From: Zea mays
Lineage: Eukaryota > Streptophyta > Magnoliopsida > Poales > Poaceae
Assembly (NCBI RefSeq): GCF_902167145.1
Contig: NC_050097.1
Location: 223,281,034-223,345,033, forward strand
Length of the DNA: 64,000 nucleotides
Direction: 5' to 3'
Part shown: positions 62,349 to 64,000 of the stretch, in pieces
Layout: every line of letters starts with the position of its first letter
Numbering within the stretch: position 1 is the first letter of the stretch
The notes under the pieces: generated by a model
Database searches by the model: none
Told to the model about the DNA's origin: nothing
What the model saw: only the letters and a program-made list of their open reading frames with translations
Made by a program: the position numbers and the translations under genes

Positions 62349-64000
62349 CTACAGGAGCCCAAACACCTTTCTTACCACTGTAGAGAGTGGCTCTTTTACT
62401 GAAGGTTGATTATCCGAGTTCTTAAGGCCATCTCCCCATGTTATATCAGCTTTGTCAATTGTTGTTCCCCTTGTTGGATTATCCCTCAGACAATTGCCCT
62501 GTTCTTTGGTTTGCTTAGTATTATCTGGTGCCTCCTCCACTGTCATTTTTGTTGAGCATCCAACCTCCTCGGCTTCAGATTTACTAGCCATATCTGGTAA
62601 ATAGTCAATCTCTTCCTCAGTCTCAGCAGCGTTATCATCCTCATTAACTCCATGAAAATTTTCAGATGACGGCAGCAAAGGCATCTTATCTTTAGTCAAG
62701 ACAAGACGCTCCTCTCTGCCTTCTGTAGAAATTCGATCCACATCAAACATTTGATGCTGGTTCCCCTCTCGTTCTTCCTCGTCATAGTGATGCAGTTTGC
62801 TAAGAATCCTCCAAGTAATAGCATCTGGTGCTAGCCCGTTTCTTTTCATCTCCTTAACTAGCTGATATGCTAACTTATTCGATCCCTGTTTGCAGGCAGC
62901 GTCTATGAGTATGTTGTAGCACACTACACTGGGAGCAACCCCGCAATCAACCAACTCGTACAAGAAATCACATGCCTGTTCCAGTTTCATCTGTTTGCAG
63001 AGACCTCTGAAGACAGCACTGTACACATAATCATCATGTATCCCTGACGGCCAGACGACATTGTCCCAAAATTCCTTCGCCTTCTCGAGCAGCCCTGCAT
63101 CGCAGAGCCCTTTGATCACCACAGTATGAGTCACAGGATCAGCAGCAACCTTATTGGCACTCATTTCCTCAAGCACCTGCATTGCTGTATCAACTTGCCC
63201 AACGCCAAACAATCCCTTGAGGACACAGTTGTAAGTAACGACAGTTGGAGAGCACCGACGCCTAGGCATCAAAGAGCGCAGTACATCAAGGGCTTGTGCA
63301 TGATCACCTGCACCCAGGTATCCAGATATGAGTGTGGTAAAGGTGACAACATCAGGAGCACAGAACTTCCCGCTGAGCATGTCGTCCATGATCCTCCTTG
63401 CCTCCTGGGTCCTCCTGGACTTGCAGAAGCCATGGATGACAGTGTTCATGGTGATCACATCCGGCTTGCATCCAGCCTGCAGCATAGAAACAAGCACACC
63501 AAGCTGCTCGCTCGGGTTGTCCACAACACGCAGTGCCCCAAGAAACACATTGTATATCCTTGTCCTGGTCTCCTCACCCGCATCTCCACCACTGTCCTGG
63601 CCACACTGGACGGTGGGCTGCAGCATCAGCTCCAGGACATCCTTGGCCTTGGCGAGCTCATTCTCACGGCACAGCTCGTCCACGAGCACCTTGTACGTCA
63701 CCTCCCTCGGGCGGTATCCAAAACTCGTGCCTTCCATCACCAGCTGGTGCGCTCTTAGGCATGCGCCAGGCTTGGGCATGGTGCACAGCCCGTGAACAAT
63801 GCAGTTGTAGGAGACGGCGCTCGGGCATATCCCTCTCTTCCTCATGATGTAGACGATCCTGGACGCGCCGTGGTGCTGCCCGGCCTGGCACAGCGAGTCG
63901 ATCATCTGCGCGTACGCGAAGTCGTCGCCCACGCCGCACCGCCGCTGCGGCATCTCCTCGGCGACCCGGAACAGAACGTGGAAGAACCCCTCGGCACAGA
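62349..64000 (-). CDS. P-class pentatricopeptide repeat protein, 3' part (runs off window)
   Basis: PPR proteins bind organellar RNA in mitochondria or plastids. The frame is open from the right edge (before the Met codon at 63953, reading FFHVLFRVAEE) to the TAG at 62349, at least 550 residues, so the N-terminus and targeting peptide lie outside. About eight to nine 35-residue repeats are visible, for example VTYNCVLKGLFGVGQVDTAM, VTHTVVIKGLCDAGLLEKAK and VCYNILIDAACKQGSNKLAY. No E or DYW domain follows. The last ~140 residues after AITWRILSKLH are non-repeat and acidic. Overall it resembles the family of Arabidopsis At3g18020. The target RNA is unknown. No internal stop is seen. Confidence 0.88.
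   Translation of the reverse strand, partial: CAEGFFHVLFRVAEEMPQRRCGVGDDFAYAQMIDSLCQAGQHHGASRIVYIMRKRGICPSAVSYNCIVHGLCTMPKPGACLRAHQLVMEGTSFGYRPREVTYKVLVDELCRENELAKAKDVLELMLQPTVQCGQDSGGDAGEETRTRIYNVFLGALRVVDNPSEQLGVLVSMLQAGCKPDVITMNTVIHGFCKSRRTQEARRIMDDMLSGKFCAPDVVTFTTLISGYLGAGDHAQALDVLRSLMPRRRCSPTVVTYNCVLKGLFGVGQVDTAMQVLEEMSANKVAADPVTHTVVIKGLCDAGLLEKAKEFWDNVVWPSGIHDDYVYSAVFRGLCKQMKLEQACDFLYELVDCGVAPSVVCYNILIDAACKQGSNKLAYQLVKEMKRNGLAPDAITWRILSKLHHYDEEEREGNQHQMFDVDRISTEGREERLVLTKDKMPLLPSSENFHGVNEDDNAAETEEEIDYLPDMASKSEAEEVGCSTKMTVEEAPDNTKQTKEQGNCLRDNPTRGTTIDKADITWGDGLKNSDNQPSVKEPLSTVVRKVFGLL

Overview
This is nuclear DNA from a grass, most probably maize or a close relative. The evidence is the nested Sirevirus (Ty1/Copia) and Tat-type (Ty3/Gypsy) retrotransposons, a Helitron packed with pieces of unrelated genes, many short Tourist/PIF and Stowaway-like MITEs, GC-rich first exons, and spliced genes of standard plant families. 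The window is not prokaryotic: it has no operons, and coding regions were assembled by hand from splice sites (GT-AG, one GC-AG) and protein family resemblance.

Layout. (1) 192-8170: two complete minus-strand housekeeping genes, the ribosome-biogenesis factor NSA2 (9 coding exons, 260 aa) and the actin-capping protein alpha subunit (10 coding exons, 306 aa). MITEs sit in and between them, and a truncated LINE lies in one intron. (2) 8477-15911: a non-autonomous Helitron on the minus strand, starting 306 bp upstream of the capping-protein start codon. It carries broken, intron-containing fragments of stearoyl-ACP desaturase, a CBP60 calmodulin-binding protein, ribosomal protein L14, a Rab GTPase and possibly an ARM-repeat protein. 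(3) 15912-41799: an old MITE-like element split by a 23.8-kb Gypsy element (target duplication ATTAT), itself split by a 9.6-kb Copia Sirevirus (target duplication GCCCA). The Gypsy gag-pol is broken by several stops, mostly of C-to-T type. The Copia pol is open throughout. (4) 43136-49931: a 9-exon ULP1/ESD4-like SUMO protease gene, a broken BAH1/NLA-like RING E3 ligase pseudogene on the other strand, and a single-exon F-box/kelch gene. (5) 49932-56600: MITEs, then a second Helitron-like segment holding plastid DNA (start of psbE) and two solo LTRs, one nested in the other. (6) 57279-64000: a HIG1-domain gene (3 exons), ribosomal protein eL22 (2 exons), and the 3' part of a PPR gene on the minus strand that runs off the right edge.

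The host genes do not form a pathway. They are ordinary gene islands (ribosome assembly and ribosome, actin, SUMO and ubiquitin systems, mitochondrial functions) separated by transposon blocks. I found no wholly new biological system. The most unusual items are the multi-gene Helitron, the plastid-DNA-bearing Helitron-like segment, the three-level nest with its readable mutation record, and a SUMO protease with Glu at the catalytic Asp position.
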